Source: Drosophila pseudoobscura (lineage: Eukaryota > Arthropoda > Insecta > Diptera > Drosophilidae). Taken from it: a stretch of 64,000 nt of DNA. Under the pieces are notes generated by a model. That model was not told the DNA's origin, searched no databases, and worked only from the letters and a program-made list of their open reading frames with translations. The stretch is from assembly GCF_009870125.1 (NCBI RefSeq), contig NC_046680.1:18867501-18931500 (forward strand), written 5' to 3'. The position numbers were made by a program, and so were the translations under genes. Positions 50,283-60,434 of the stretch are shown here, piece after piece; position 1 is the first letter of the stretch; every line of letters starts with the position of its first letter.

Positions 50283-50490
50283 TTCATCAATGTGATAAAA
50301 CTATGTGGGCAGAGCTGCCTGTTCTATCTAGCTAGTAATATTCGACGGAATATCAAAAACGAGGAATATGTATTATGATGGAACTTTAATGATTCGTCAG
50401 TATTTTTGCGGTATATATTTTTAATGAGACGGTATATTTCGGTATATTTCTGAGGGTCAGACGCTATATATAAGTCCGCGGTCACACCCG
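50283..50490 (+). repeat. Promoter-associated dispersed repeat, HmgD copy
   Basis: The most complete copy. From distal to proximal: ATTCATCAAT, TATGTGGGCAGAGC, CTATCTAGCTAGTAATATTC, CGACGGAATATCAAAAAC, CGTCAGTATTTTTGCGG, CGGTATATTTCGG, GGTATATTTCTGAGGGTC, CCGCGGTCACACC. Motif 1 (GGTCACAC) is at 50480-50487 and at least three Motif 6 matches lie at 50400-50455. Transcription toward HmgD would start near 50.5 kb, using a leader exon about 1.8 kb from the HmgD ATG. Confidence 0.85.
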
Positions 50491-51310
50491 ACCGTACAGT
50501 TCTCACGACGTTCCACGAAGGTAGATAATCCCAAAATTGTGAAAAAATATAGTGATATAGAAATATAGAAACAGTGAGATTGTTGATAATAGAGAAGTCC
50601 AAATATATAGAGGTGTTCCCTTTGTGAAGTTTGTAAACCCCTGAAGCAAAGCTAGTGAGAATTTTAAAGTGTCTGCAGAAAATTGTGGAGGAAATCTCCA
50701 CAGAAAATTGAGTCTTGAACGAGAGAAAGCGTTGCCATTTTGCCTTCAGGCTGGTGGCGAGTCAAAATGGCTGCCGCTGAAATTTGTTGTTTTTTGTTGT
50801 GTATTATTCCTATAGGAAAACTTATCGAATTGTTTATTACACCGCCACGCTGGTGAAATGCGCGCCTTTTCCATATTTCATGCATTTTCCTTTTGTTTTT
50901 ACTCGGCATTTGCGCTTCCCTTTTCATTCGCCGGTTCCAGAGCGTGCGAGAGCGAGAGAGCAGCAGCACAAAAAAGAGAGCGCGTTTCTCTCTCAATCTC
51001 TGATTTCCTTGCACATACATCTGTTTGTTTTGTTTTTTCTTAACAAATCAAATAAAATTCTATAGTCTCAAAAGGTTGTATTAAAATGTGAATTTTTGTT
51101 CAACGCCGTCACAAATCCAGCGACGCGAACGACGGCGTCCCCTCTCTTTGTCTCTCAGGCCATCTGCCGCCGCATATATTTTTGCACCTCTGCCAACGTC
51201 TGCGTCGACTGAGGCAGCGCCTGCTGCTTCGGCGGCCGCCTTCTCCCTGACTAGCGCGACGCCACCTCGTTCAGTTCGAAAGAAACGACAGAGGTTGGTA
51301 AACGTTGTCT

Positions 51311-51500
51311 GAAGGAAAAATAAAAAATAATTTAAAGAGAAACACATTAATAGTGTCGCTTAAAGTTTACCCCAAGTGCCTGATACAGTTGTGCATTAAA
51401 ATTCGGGTGTATTCTGTTTGCTAAAACAGAGGCCTCAAGAGACGCGCTTCTCAGCTATTTTTTTGCTTTATCATTCCGCTCTGCTGTAAAGTTAATACCT
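51311..51500 (+). repeat. Tandem duplication upstream of HmgD, copy 1
   Basis: A unit of about 190 bp repeated with 212-bp spacing. Shared blocks include TAATTTAAAGAGAAA, AGTGCCTGATACAGTTGTGC, GGCCTCAAGAGACGCGCTT and CAGCTATTTTT. Copy 1 follows a candidate initiator (GTTCAGTTCG, about 51268). Confidence 0.85.
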
Positions 51501-51522
51501 TAACGCTTTACACGCTTTGTGT

Positions 51523-51709
51523 GAAGGAAAATATTAAATAATTTAAAGAGAAATTCATAAATAGTGCGGTTAAAGATACCGAAAGTGCCTGATACAGTTG
51601 TGCATTAAAATACGTCTGTATTCTGACTGAAAAAGCAAAGGCCTCAAGAGACGCGCTTTCCAGCTATTTTTCTGCATTATTATTCCTCTCTGCCCTAAAG
51701 TTTATACCA
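51523..51709 (+). repeat. Tandem duplication upstream of HmgD, copy 2
   Basis: The second unit. The core blocks are identical while the linkers have drifted (roughly 80-85% by eye), so the duplication is not very recent, yet the central blocks are retained. Confidence 0.85.
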
Positions 51710-52343
51710 AATAAATTTTCGTTTTCGGTTTGCCAATCACTTTTATGGCTCTTTTACTGGAAAAAATGCTTATTTTCATAAAAAAATGTATCACACTTTG
51801 CCCAGGTTTTCCCTTTGCCAATCGTCTTCGTTGCGTTGCTTTGGTGAGCCTGTACCGGGCCCTCGCTATGGCATACAGAAAAAGCAAAGTGTTGCCATTC
51901 CGTTCCGTTTTGTACTCGCTGTTTCGCAGATTGCTCTCTGGCTATCTTTGCGGGGGGGAAAATAATATCAAGTGTCTGAAAATTGCCTAGGCTTGGAGAC
52001 ATCTTTAATATTGTAAAACTTCAATTAATATTCGTATTAATTATTAAGTGGCGCGCGCTGTATAAACAGAAACATGCTAGCCAAACATGTCAGAGCGCGC
52101 GCGCGCATTTTTTCTCAGCGTCAGCAGCAGTATTGCCGTCTCTTTTGGGTCGCCATTGCTTGGGTCTCTCTGTGCTGGTGGTGGCTTCGCTCTCTGCTCT
52201 CGCCTTAGCGTTTCGGTACAATAACATGGCGCGCGCTTGGAAAAAATGTGCTGTTTTGAAGAACATTTCAAAGTGCATTTTTAATAGAATCTTAGTTAAT
52301 TTTATTTATTTTGTATACTAACTTTTTGATCTTTTCTTTTCAG

Positions 52344-52411
52344 CTTGAAGCAAGCATAAAATAGTTGTATTACTTCTTACTAAATAGTAACAGAAAAAAC
52401 ACAAAATTATT
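52344..52411 (+). other. HmgD 5' UTR part of first coding exon
   Basis: A strong acceptor (TTTTGATCTTTTCTTTTCAG) ends at 52343, and 68 bp of leader then precede the ATG (TATTATGGCC). So HmgD is spliced to one or more upstream non-coding exons. Confidence 0.75.
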
Positions 52412-52816
52412 ATGGCCGATAAACCAAAACGTCCCCTCTCTGCCTACATGCTGTGGCTGAATAGTGCCCGCGAAGGCATTAAGCGCGAGAGTCCCGGCAT
52501 CAAGGTCACCGAGGTAGCCAAGCGCGGTGGAGAATTATGGAGAGCCATGAAGGACAAGTCGGTGAGTACACCGAAAGCTAAAAGATCATTTAGGAATCGG
52601 TAATAAAATATTCTTCTTTGATTTCTGCAGGAGTGGGAGGCCAAGGCTGCCAAGGCTAAGGATGATTATGATCGTGCCGTCAAGGACTTTGAGGCCAATG
52701 GTGGCAATAACTCTGCCAATGGCAATGCCAAGAAACGCTCGAAGCCCGCGAAAAAACCCGCCAAGAAGACCAAGAAGGACGACTCTGACGATGATGATGA
52801 TGACGAGAGCGAGTAG
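52412..52816 (+). CDS. HmgD: HmgD, HMG-box chromatin protein
   Basis: HMGB-type architectural protein, abundant in early embryos where linker histone is scarce. It binds and bends DNA without sequence preference. Exons 52412-52561 and 52631-52816, joined in phase 0 after MKDKS, giving 111 residues (D. melanogaster 112). HMG box residues 1-74 carry the wedge residue Met13 and second intercalating residue Val32, with the hydrophobic core (YMLWLN, ELWRAMKDK, EWEAKAAK) intact. A Lys/Ala/Pro linker (KRSKPAKKPAKKTKK) and an acidic tail (DDSDDDDDDESE) follow, which tune DNA affinity. The intron (69 bp) is in the same position as in HmgZ. If retained, it would stop the protein after 13 extra residues, losing box helix 3 and the tail. 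Confidence 0.96.
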
Positions 52817-54388
52817 GATGGCTCTTTCGAGGACCGTCTTGCATTCACCATCAGTTATCCATCACCAGTCACACAAAAAAACACTACAGCATCAGTGGAT
52901 CGAAGATTTTACCTGCTAAACGAACAACACACATTATGCAGTCGCTTCACCAACATTATAATAGAGCAAAAACACACAAAAATCGATACATCAGAAAACC
53001 AACACCAAACTGCATCGACTGTTGCAGTTGCCGGCATCGGCAGGTGGGAGAGCCAATCAACCAGAAATAAGAAAAACTGTATTTATACATATGAATTTAA
53101 GTTTTAGTAGTCGTTTCTTTTATAATGGTCTATACACAAAGAGAGATAGATGAAACGAAAAGTAGGGGGAAGCACTGCACCTTAAACATGTTTCTCCCAA
53201 GCGATCTCTTCTGCGGCGAGGAGAAGGAACTTATCTTGCGTATGAAAATTGTAAAGGAAAAACGATCAAATAATTCCATTAAAAATAAAAATATGAAAAC
53301 AAGTTATACAAGTGTTCCCCCGGTGGATGTTTTCGATAAGATGCAGGGCTCCAGAGAGTTAAGATTAGAGATCCAAACTACACACACAAAGAACACGCCG
53401 CAAATGAAACAAACGAAATATCGCTCAGGTCTTTTCGTCATTTTGCATTAAACTTTAATAATGTTTAAACGTCTTGTTATGTAAAAAGATGTGTAGTCGA
53501 AGAAGCAGAGGGTAGAGGATGAGTTTTGTGGAGAAAGCAGATGTAATTGCATTTAATCGGTAGATTTAATTGATAATTATACATATAATTTAATGAGAAA
53601 CGAAACCAACAAAATAAAGCAAGAAATACATTTTTTAAATGCGTTAAATATGGGCTCGTGCCCCCCGACTGTTTCTTTTTTGGCTGGCCTGGCCTGGCTG
53701 GGTCTTCCACATCCGGTTCTCCTCCCCATCAAATTAACTAGACAAAAAGTGAGTAAGCCATTTGTATTAACCTCTTGTTTATTTTAAATATCAATACGAA
53801 TTCAATGGATTTTCTCCGTTTCAGTTGGGATTTAGTTCTATATATTTATCTATATATATCGAATGGGTTAGCACCCCAAATACCTTTAGAGTTCTTGTCT
53901 TCACTTTGGGATTATCAATGGTTAACAAATCTAAAACACAACCCTACAAACAATATCTATCAACTCAGTGCAATGGATGATGGTGCACTGCTGGGTTGGG
54001 TTTGGTGAAACATACACAGATTAAAGCTTAAATTTATTATGGTGTATTTTGATTGGGCGGGCACTCTCCTTTCCTTAAGTGGTTCCAGATATTGGTAATT
54101 AAGTTAAGGAGTCCTTTGTTTTTTTTCCAGTTTTCCACGGTGGACAAACAGAGAAGGTGTTGCGCTTATTTTATTTTAGAGCTTAACCTACGAATTATGG
54201 CGAACAAAAAAACAAAGTCTCTCTCAGAGCCAATCCACAAAAAGTGAAACAAATAGGGTATGAACGAAAGAAGCTGTTCCAAGGGGTGTCCAGTGGGTGA
54301 GTCTGTGCCATTTTCCACATTTTCCATGTGGACCGAAGCACCATACGGAGAGCGGCGTTGAGAGCAGCCCTGCCCCCGCCTTGTCCCT
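52817..54388. other. HmgD 3' UTR and spacer before Tango11
   Basis: 52817 to about 53640 is probably HmgD 3' UTR. 53640-54388 is AT-rich and probably holds the Tango11 3' UTR on the other strand. No gene in either part. Confidence 0.55.
53613..53618 (+). terminator. HmgD polyadenylation signal AATAAA
   Basis: Canonical AATAAA about 800 bp after the HmgD stop. Confidence 0.5.
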
Positions 54389-56467
54389 CTAATTGCGATT
54401 CAGCCAGAATATTGTCTTCAGCACAAAGTAGGCCAGGCCCAGGCAATAGACGATCTTCTCCCGCTGCATACGCTGCTCGTTGTTGATCTCAATGTTGAGC
54501 ACCCGGCGATTCAGCTTGGCCAGCTGGCGGCGCAGATACAGTATCTCTTCGTGGGGCGTCAGCTCGCCCATTGGCGTGCCCTCGCGCTGGGCCAGCATCG
54601 AGGCATCCAGATTGTTGTGCTGCTGCTGCTGCTGATTCAGCTGAGAACGCTTGCTGACACTGCCCGTGGTTAGCTGTGGGCAGAGATGGATTCGGGCGTT
54701 AATGCGGTTCATCAGTTGGTCAGACTGCGGGGCGACCCACAGATATCTTTTGATACACCATTTCAAATCGGAAAGTACAAAATATATCATATAGATTCTC
54801 GTGTCTCGAGTCCAGTGACAGTTCGGGTCAAGCATTACAAACAACTAACGAAAATTTGTTGTTTAAGAAAATTTGTGTAGTAAACCGTATTTTTGGCCAG
54901 TACAATGTCACATCAGCCCTTTCCCCACGCCAACGATGAGGAGGAGCCGCCCAAGCTGGAGCCCATCATCAGTGCGATGAAGTGCGAGCAGACCGGACAC
55001 ATAATGGAGGCCATCCTGTTGTACGAGGAGAGCATCTATAAGCTGAATCAGATGAGCGAGGCGGAGCCCAACAAAAAACACCTATGCGGCAAGTATATAA
55101 AGGTATACGAGACCCGCGCCAAGCAGCTAAGGGAGCAGGTGAAGAGCCACTTGCAAAGCAGTCGGGTACTGGACCACATCAGCATCGAGCGCGATTCGCG
55201 CGGCAAGAGCTACCAGCGCCTGTTCGGTGCCTATCTGGACGACAATGTCAAGGAGGCCCACATCAATGAGCCGCACCTGACGGACCAGAATCACATTCGG
55301 AACCTACTGAACTTCCTGGAAGTACTGGTCAAGAACTGTCGCTATCTGAAGTACATTCGTCTCACCACCCGTCCGGATCCCGTTATGCCCAAGAACCAGC
55401 AGATCATCCTAGAACAGATACGCTCCGATCTGGCCACAGGCAACATTCAGCTGCACTACCAAATGGACGACACCCTTCACGACCGCAAGATCGTGCTCAG
55501 CTCTGGGGTGGTCATCAAGATTGGTCGCGGTCTGCACTACTTTGAGGCCAGTGACAATAGCCACACTCTTGGCTTGTGCGACTTCGATTTTCGCAAGTGC
55601 CAGGCCACCGAGGTGGACATCTGGAAGTGTCGGGCCTTTGCCAAGAAGCCCAAGGACCCGGGCGAACCACAGAACGACGTGGATGAGGCGAGCGCCGAGG
55701 CTGAACCAAACGGCTACTCCAGTGACTAGGGAGAGGGCTACTTATCATCCGAAATAGTACTAGAAATCAATAAAAGCAGCAGTCGTTAATCTCTAACACA
55801 CGGTCTGAGTGTTGAGCGGGGCGTACTATTACCATAGTCGTCGATCACATTTCGTCATGGCCTGCATGCGTTTGCTGATAAGTCGAGTGGCTTAACCCCA
55901 ATTGCTTACCTGCGAATCGGACTCCACAGAGTTGGCATCGTTGGTGTGGAAGCCCATGCGGGCTGTGCCATTGGCGCGCACGTATTGAGTGGCATTCCCC
56001 TGCTCGTCCTCGTCATAGTCCTGATCCTGCCCATACAGGTGATGGCCGTTGGCCCTGATGGGGGAACTCTCCTCGGAGGCCGATGGGAAGTGATGGTCGG
56101 TGAGTGTGATGACGCGCGGCGGCGTCTGGACGCGTGCATAGCTCGCCGAGGGATTCTTGGGTAGAATAGAGTTCTCCAGCTGTATTTCGCGCGGTGCCGA
56201 GCGCGTTTCCAGATGCTGATTGTGCCCGAGCACCACAATGCGGTCGGGCACATTCATGTCGATCTTGTCGTGATAGTTCCAAGAGCTGATGAACTGATTT
56301 CCGTTCTGGTTGGACAGCAGTAGATCCTCGTCAGAGTACTCGCCCGTAGCCTTGATGCGCTTGGGTACGCGCATTTTGTCGTTGATTTCGTGTGCGAATT
56401 TGGCCTCGTTATAGAGATCGTCATCCAGCCCATTGAACATCGGTGTGGGCGATTGGGGGGTCACCAT
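54389..56467 (-). CDS. Tango11: Tango11 / mitochondrial fission factor (Mff)
   Basis: Tail-anchored receptor that recruits Drp1 to mitochondria (and peroxisomes) for fission. Exons 55910-56467 and 54389-54673, phase-0 join after VESDSQ, giving 280 residues. The N-terminal Mff repeat is plain: FNGLDDDLYNEAKFAHEIND then KMRVPKRI. A polar middle (RVQTPPRVITLTDHH) leads to exon 2 with a poly-Gln stretch, a coiled coil (EEILYLRRQLAKLNRRVLNI) and a C-terminal membrane anchor (VYCLGLAYFVLKTIFWL) ending in Asn-Arg-Asn. The 1.2-kb intron contains Mitd1 on the other strand. A Motif 6 match lies about 300 bp upstream. The name Tango11 comes from a Golgi-organisation screen. Confidence 0.94.
54905..55729 (+). 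CDS. Mitd1, MIT-domain abscission protein, nested in Tango11 intron
   Basis: Single-exon gene of 274 residues, starting at ATG 54905 (ACAATGTCA). The frame is open 12 bp further up but only from a TTG, so this ATG is preferred. The N-terminal MIT domain (EPIISAMKCEQTGHIMEAIL, LYEESIYKLNQM, ETRAKQLREQVK) binds ESCRT-III tails. The C-terminal half is the MITD1-specific phospholipase-D-like domain (DSRGKSYQRLFGAYLD, EVLVKNCRYLKYIRLTT, FEASDNSHTLGLCDFDFRKC), which in the human protein binds membranes without PLD catalysis. Human MITD1 acts in cytokinesis. The gene is wholly inside the Tango11 intron on the opposite strand. The start is only 231 bp from the Tango11 exon-2 acceptor, so its promoter must lie within the intron or in Tango11 exon 2. 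Confidence 0.92.
   Translation: MSHQPFPHANDEEEPPKLEPIISAMKCEQTGHIMEAILLYEESIYKLNQMSEAEPNKKHLCGKYIKVYETRAKQLREQVKSHLQSSRVLDHISIERDSRGKSYQRLFGAYLDDNVKEAHINEPHLTDQNHIRNLLNFLEVLVKNCRYLKYIRLTTRPDPVMPKNQQIILEQIRSDLATGNIQLHYQMDDTLHDRKIVLSSGVVIKIGRGLHYFEASDNSHTLGLCDFDFRKCQATEVDIWKCRAFAKKPKDPGEPQNDVDEASAEAEPNGYSSD
55769..55774 (+). terminator. Mitd1 polyadenylation signal AATAAA
   Basis: AATAAA only about 40 bp after the Mitd1 stop codon and about 135 bp before the Tango11 exon-1 donor, giving a very short 3' UTR that keeps the nested gene inside the host intron. Confidence 0.65.
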
Positions 56468-57161
56468 TGTGCTTTGCTTCTGGCGGGTTCGCTCGGGGGG
56501 TCTGGGCCTCTTCTTGGTGTATTTAACAGCAATCGATGTTTTTTTTGTTCAGTTTTGAGGAGGCGGTGAGAGAGACGTTTTCAGAACAAATTAGGACATG
56601 GAATTTTGGTTGTGCAACATTTTGCAATGCGAGTTCGTTGCTCCTGTCTTGTGCGTGTGTTTGTGTCTACTTACATTGTTCTTTAATGACAGGAAAATAT
56701 TCGCAAATTCTGTATAAATTTAAATTTTTTTCCTGTCTTTTGTTATGTGTATGAGGGTGGCCAGAATGTGCTAAAAAATACCGAAAAGTCTGGTACAATG
56801 CTGTTAAGAAGTATTCTAGAGCTGTTGTTATCTGTACTATTCGATAGACTTGATAACTATTGGCGCGTTTTTATATAAGAATCTTGCATATCACAAAATG
56901 ATATTTTTGTTCACGGGGTTATACCTTGAACAAAACAAAAAATTATTCATGCTTTTAACTGATTTAAACTATGTTGAATTGCATTTATGTGAAAAACCGC
57001 TGACCAACATTCGATTGCTAAAAATACATTCTGTGCTGTTAAACGCGAAGGCGGCGAACACCACAAAATACCAGAACACGATAGTCCCGCGAACCCGAGC
57101 TTTCCGCGCTCTTTTGCAACAGAACCTTTGGCCTCAGATAAAAAGGGAGTATTTGAAACAA
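56468..57161. other. Tango11 5' flank / LBR distal upstream
   Basis: No convincing gene. A 336-bp open frame at 56850-57185 is treated as chance. 56760-56880 has promoter-like features for Tango11. Confidence 0.5.
56772..56785 (-). promoter_or_regulatory. Motif 6 match in Tango11 promoter
   Basis: AAAAAATACCGAAAA reads as Motif 6 (KTYRGTATWTTT) on the minus strand, facing Tango11, about 300 bp from its ATG. I see no Motif 1 next to it. Confidence 0.45.
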
Positions 57162-57352
57162 GCCAGTCAAGTAGGGCAGGGCTGAAAGTCCTATCTAGCT
57201 AGTAATATTCGACGGAATTTCAAAAACAGGGAATGTGTATAGTATAACTTGAATTCGTTGGTACATTTACGGTATATTTTAATAGTGAGACGGTGTATTT
57301 TGGTATATTTCTGAGGGTCATACCGTATATCGCAAACCAAGGGCCACACTGT
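57162..57352 (+). repeat. Promoter-associated dispersed repeat, LBR copy
   Basis: Shares GCCAGTCAAGTA with the Pcf11 copy and, with the HmgD copy, CTATCTAGCTAGTAATATTC, CGACGGAATTTCAAAAAC (one mismatch), a CGGTATATTT box, GGTATATTTCTGAGGGTC and a GGCCACACTG Motif 1 (57343-57351). It lacks about 30 bp present in the other copies. Motif 1 faces LBR, so this is the likely LBR core promoter. Confidence 0.82.
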
Positions 57353-57451
57353 TTACAACAACGCCGCAGACGCGCGTCTTTTTTTTCGAGTGGCTTTTTG
57401 CAGCATTATTTGTGAACGTACCCATAAATCAATTAAAAATTAAAGGAAAAA

Positions 57452-57737
57452 GTAAGTAGAACACTTATTTGAAGATTACAAGCAGAAGGATCAGAGCGAT
57501 ACGAATTCTAACGACTAATAGAGCGTCCAGCCCCTGCGCAGCTTTGCCGCGGTTGCCGGGTACAGTCGCTCTGAGACGGGGCTCGTTTTCAGCGCGCCAA
57601 ACTGCAGACACAAATAAATAGTTTTCTCCGCGCTCTGCGGATGTGTGTGTGTGTGTGTACGATAACTATAAATAAAATATAGCACTCGCCTTTATACATA
57701 TATTAATGCATACACAAATATCGGTACTTTGTTACAG
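57452..57737 (+). other. LBR 5' UTR intron
   Basis: Donor AAA|GTAAGT at 57452 and acceptor TTTGTTACAG ending at 57737 define an intron of 286 bp in the LBR leader, containing a (TG) microsatellite at 57641-57658. The leader exon would run from about 57.36 kb to 57451, and the second 5' UTR part is 57738-57770. Confidence 0.6.
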
Positions 57738-57770
57738 CACGTTTTTGGCTAGAAATCATATAAATTTGAC

Positions 57771-60054
57771 ATGGAGCGACGCCTGAGACGCCCGCGTCGC
57801 GAGGAGGCTGCAGCGGCACCTCTCGCCTCCACACAGCCTAGCCTTCTGCCCGTTACCAGGCGGGCTGGCTCAGTGGCAGCTGCAGCAGCCGCCACTGGCC
57901 CTGCGACCCGGACACGTGTCTCGCCCTCGCGCAACAAGGTCGTTCAACCGATCTCTGAAGTGGAACTGGCACCGCGCACAAGGCGCTCCAGCCGTCCTCG
58001 CTCCTCGGTCGGACCGATGACTTCCTCTCTGCCCGTCAAGACATCGGTCAAGTCGCCAACACCCATCAGAGAGGTCCCTGAGGTGAGTGTAAATCCGTTT
58101 CAACAGTCAATAAAGTCGCTATCAAGACTCAATCGCTATCGGTGGGCCATTATCTTAGCGAGGGTCAGCCCTGCCTGGAATTCTGAGAATTATCAGGAAA
58201 AGAATGTGCTTTATCTTCGATCAGCGATATAATCCATGAGAAGCTCTACTCACGGCCCATTCTTTGCAGGTGTCCTCGCCTGTGCGTCAAGCGACCAGCA
58301 ATTTGCCCATGACCCTTACCACCAACACCGCTAGCCGTGCACCCAACAAATCCTTTAACACCAGCTCCGTGAACAGCAGCAGCGCGGTGAACACCTACAG
58401 CAGCAGCAGCACAACCACTGAACACATTGAGATACGCACCGAAGGCGGGGGCGAAGTGGACATCGACGCCATTCGCAAACGCATCACAGAGAGATTACGT
58501 CGATCCGTGTCGAAGACATTATCTAGTTTGGGCGGAACCAAAGCCACCAACACAGAGGATGGCAGTCGCTATAGTAGAAGCTTATCGCGATCGGTGTACG
58601 AAGACGAGAAGTCGTCGAAGCAGAGCTACTCAACGGGGGAGGAGGACCTGTACGAGGAGGATGAACTGGAGGAGGATGAGTTCCGCAGCTTCAATGCCAC
58701 ACTTCAGTCGGCCAATCAGGGAGAGACCTCGTGTCGCCAGATGAAGTCTCCTAAGGAGTTTGGCGGCTGGCTGGGAGCCTTCCTCCTGTTGGTTGTGGTG
58801 CCCTTTTGTGTCTACTATCTCACCTGGAGCTGCGCGGCGCGCAACAATTGCCAATTCAAGAACGTTAATTTAGCGGTTCTGGTGGACTGGAACTATCTGG
58901 CGCGCCAGGTTTTCCAAATCCGAGTAGTAGGCGCCTTTGTGGCATACCAAGTGGCTGTCTTCCTGCTGGTGGCCCTGTTGCCGGGACGGCGCGTACATCT
59001 CACACGGGAGACCTACAAATTCAACTCTTTGGCTGTGGCTATGGTCCTGATCATAGCCGGTGGCTATGCCGAGTATAAGAAGTATCCCGTCGTGAGCTAT
59101 ATACTGCGTCACTATCTGCGATTCTGCATCTTTGGGATAGTGAGTGCTTTCGTTGCGGCCGCCTGGAGCTATTGGCGCGTGGACACCGCCAAGTACAATG
59201 TGCTCAGGCACAATGTGTCGAACGAATACGGTCGCACCGGCAACTTTGTAGTGGACTTTGCCCTCGGCAGGCAGCTGAACCCCAAGTGGATGGGACGAGT
59301 GGACTGGAAGCAATACTACTACCGTCTGTCCATGGTTAGCACCCTTCTGTATGCGACATGCTACATCTACCAGACCCTGCAGTGGCCCAAGCCACATCCG
59401 ATGACGGACGGGATCACCTTGGCGCGCTATTACATTAACAATACCCACTACGATCCGGCCACATTGCTCTCGGCCAGCTGCCTGCTGCTCTACGTCCTCG
59501 ACGCGATTGTCTTTGAGCACCATTTGAGCTCGTCCTTCGAACTTCAGTACGAGGGCTACGGCTGCCTCCTGCTGCTGCGCTATGCCGCCACTCCCTACCT
59601 GCTGACCGCCGTCACGAAATACTTCTACGATCAGCGCGTGCCCATCACCTGTTGGTATGCCCCCATCGGAGTCGTCGCCCTGCTGTTGCTCGGCCTCTGC
59701 GTGAAGCGCTTCAGCAGCGCCTACAAGTACAAGTACAGGCTTAACTCTCAGAACCCCATATTTTCCAACATCGAGACGATTCACACCTTCCAGGGCAACC
59801 GCATCCTGCTGACAGGCCTCTGGGGCCATGTGCGTCAGCCCAACTACTTGGGGGACATCATTGCCTTGGTGGCTCTGGCAGCACCCATGTCGCTGCGTCT
59901 GGCCTGGCCCCCAGTGCTGGGGCTGGTACTGCTAGTCCTGGTGCTTCTGCATCGCACCACGCGCTCGAATGCCCGCAACCATGCGCGCTACCACTCTGCA
60001 TGGAATCGCTACTGCGCCCGGGTGCGGTACTCCATTCTGCCGAGAGTCTTCTAA
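57771..60054 (+). CDS. LBR: Lamin B receptor
   Basis: Inner-nuclear-membrane protein that binds B-type lamin and chromatin. Exons 57771-58082 and 58270-60054, phase-0 join after REVPE, giving 698 residues. The N-terminal 270 residues are nucleoplasmic: Arg/Ser/Pro-rich and basic (RTRRSSRPRSSVGP, KSPTPIR), then an acidic stretch (EEDELEEDEF). There is no Tudor domain, unlike vertebrate LBR. About eight membrane segments follow, beginning WLGAFLLLVVVPFCVYYLTW, in an ERG4/ERG24 sterol-reductase-like fold. The family C-terminus is well kept: GLWGHVRQPNYLGDIIA and YHSAWNRYCARVRYSILPRV. The mid-domain sterol-reductase signature after LLPGRRVHL is degraded, in line with the published lack of C14-reductase activity in fly LBR. 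Codon use is GC-rich. The start gives the longest frame with an upstream 5' UTR intron. Confidence 0.95.
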
Positions 60055-60428
60055 GAGATAACACTATTATTTATGAAATTTTCAGTTCAGTTTTGTTTTT
60101 TATTTCTGTGACCATTTCGTCTTTAGTTCTGTATTGATTTACATTGTGTTTCGAATTGTATATATCAATACTCGTGCATCCATTACACACAACACCATTT
60201 CTCATTGATTTTAGTACAAAATTTGATTTTATTCTCACCAACGTACAACCGACGGACAATTAACACTTAACAATAAGCTTAGTTAAACCCACAAAATTGT
60301 AGCTCTATGAACATCTGTCTGGATAATCGGCTAAAATACGCTTAAGATTTAGAAGCCATAAATATTCATTACTCTCTGTATAATACACGAACCAATAGGA
60401 ACTAATTTTTATATTTAAATATCAATTA

Positions 60429-60434
60429 AATAAA
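60429..60434 (+). terminator. LBR polyadenylation signal AATAAA
   Basis: AATAAA about 375 bp after the LBR stop, in AT-rich sequence. Confidence 0.45.

Larger units (their letters stand above)
48042..52343 (+). other. Region upstream of HmgD: promoters, leader exons, repeats
   Basis: No coding exon seen. The first 200 bp are the MADF gene 5' flank. 48.6-49.7 kb and 50.9-51.3 kb are GAGA-rich, and a GGCGCC box is at 49568. A promoter repeat lies at 50283-50490 and a tandem duplication at 51311-51709. 52.08-52.25 kb is again GC- and GAGA-rich with a (GC) run at 52097-52106. The layout suggests several alternative first exons for HmgD joining the acceptor at 52343. Confidence 0.5.

Noticed and set aside
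56850-57185. 111-codon open frame between Tango11 and LBR
   Set aside because: It starts at a non-ATG codon, resembles no family, runs into the LBR copy of the dispersed repeat, and is AT-driven in composition. A decayed gene fragment is possible, but nothing supports it.
58870-59829. 319-codon minus-strand open frame
   Set aside because: Antisense shadow of the GC-rich LBR coding exon, which has clear homology on the plus strand.
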